Shown here one piece after another: positions 63,793-64,000 of a stretch of 64,000 bases of DNA. Made by a program: the position numbers and the translations under genes. This DNA is from Erythrobacter sp. (GTDB lineage: Bacteria > Pseudomonadota > Alphaproteobacteria > Sphingomonadales > Sphingomonadaceae), in contig NZOF01000045.1 of assembly GCA_002695185.1 (NCBI GenBank), positions 22,527 through 86,526 on the forward strand. Direction: 5' to 3'. Numbering within the stretch: position 1 is the stretch's first letter; each line of letters opens with the position of its first letter. A model generated the notes under the pieces. That model saw only the letters and a program-made list of their open reading frames with translations. It ran no database searches and had not been told where the DNA came from.

Positions 63793-64000
63793 TTACGCGC
63801 CTTCGACTTCGCCGAGGTCGACCTTGAGGCCGGGACCCATCGAGCTGGTCAGCGTGATCTTGCGGACATACTTGCCCTTGGCACCCGACGGCTTCGCCTT
63901 GACGATCGCGTCGGTGAGAGCCTTGAAGTTGGTCTTCAGGTCTTCGTCCTTGAACGACAGCTTGCCGATGCCGGAGTGGATGATGCCCTGCTTTTCCACG
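63793..64000 (-). CDS. rplA: ribosomal protein L1, C-terminal part
   Basis: The last 68 or so residues of L1 are present, with the family-typical FKALTDAIVKAKPSGAKGKY and VRKITLTSSMGPGLKVD. The gene continues beyond the right edge. L1 binds 23S rRNA and represses its own operon. A hairpin terminator follows the stop. Confidence 0.95.
   Translation of the reverse strand, partial: VEKQGIIHSGIGKLSFKDEDLKTNFKALTDAIVKAKPSGAKGKYVRKITLTSSMGPGLKVDLGEVEGA

Noticed and set aside
1..64000. CRISPR array or insertion sequence
   Set aside because: No regularly spaced repeat array and no transposase gene was seen in the window.

Overview
The window looks like part of an alphaproteobacterial chromosome, most likely Sphingomonadales of the Erythrobacteraceae type. 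The support is indirect: a zwf-edd-glk-eda Entner-Doudoroff operon, an RcdA/DUF1465 gene, PTS-Ntr enzyme I, promoter-like sites matching the alphaproteobacterial EcfG consensus (GGAAC-N16/17-CGTT), and a xanthorhodopsin-like rhodopsin with Brp/Blh. The species cannot be fixed from the sequence alone.

Bases 1 to about 7341 are the end of a plasmid-like integrated element. All its genes point left. They encode a RepC-type initiator with a downstream unknown gene, a MobF (TraA/TrwC) relaxase with a membrane-anchored accessory protein, and a type Ib-style ParA plus ribbon-helix-helix partition pair. The element ends at a 48-nt 3' fragment of a tRNA (Val-CAC-like, ending in CCA), as expected for an integrative element inserted into a tRNA gene. 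No integrase is in view.

From 7.3 to 14.3 kb lies GC-rich core chromosome: a small glycine-rich membrane protein behind an EcfG-like promoter, a sulfotransferase, serS, surE, a K+ channel with an RCK domain, a small membrane protein and rimO. From about 14.4 to 62.9 kb GC is visibly lower although many genes are housekeeping. This part holds a CHASE2-EAL protein, a possible 11-residue microprotein between hairpins, a transglutaminase-like protein, the Entner-Doudoroff operon, tilS/cpoB/rodZ-like/ptsP, two DUF465 genes and rcdA, glpK, a metallo-hydrolase, and nadA.

Next come a putative chloride-pumping (NTQ) rhodopsin with blh, a DUF2254 pair divergent from it, transporters, an Old Yellow Enzyme, lipB, a phospholipid methyltransferase-like gene, arsC-like and orphan 2Fe-2S genes, a class II aldolase and a MATE pump. 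A complete chemotaxis set follows (cheA-cheW-cheY-cheB-cheR, a GGDEF-EAL gene and two chemoreceptors). After it come a propeller-amidohydrolase, a LacI regulator and a Baeyer-Villiger-type monooxygenase. The right edge returns to high GC with a CinA-like gene and the 3' end of rplA.

The most unusual observation is in the light-harvesting pair. The blh frame continues in register directly after the rhodopsin TGA, and no ATG, GTG or TTG precedes its first conserved histidine motif. Blh must therefore start at a rare codon (a CTG with a good ribosome site is available) or be made by read-through as a rhodopsin-Blh fusion.
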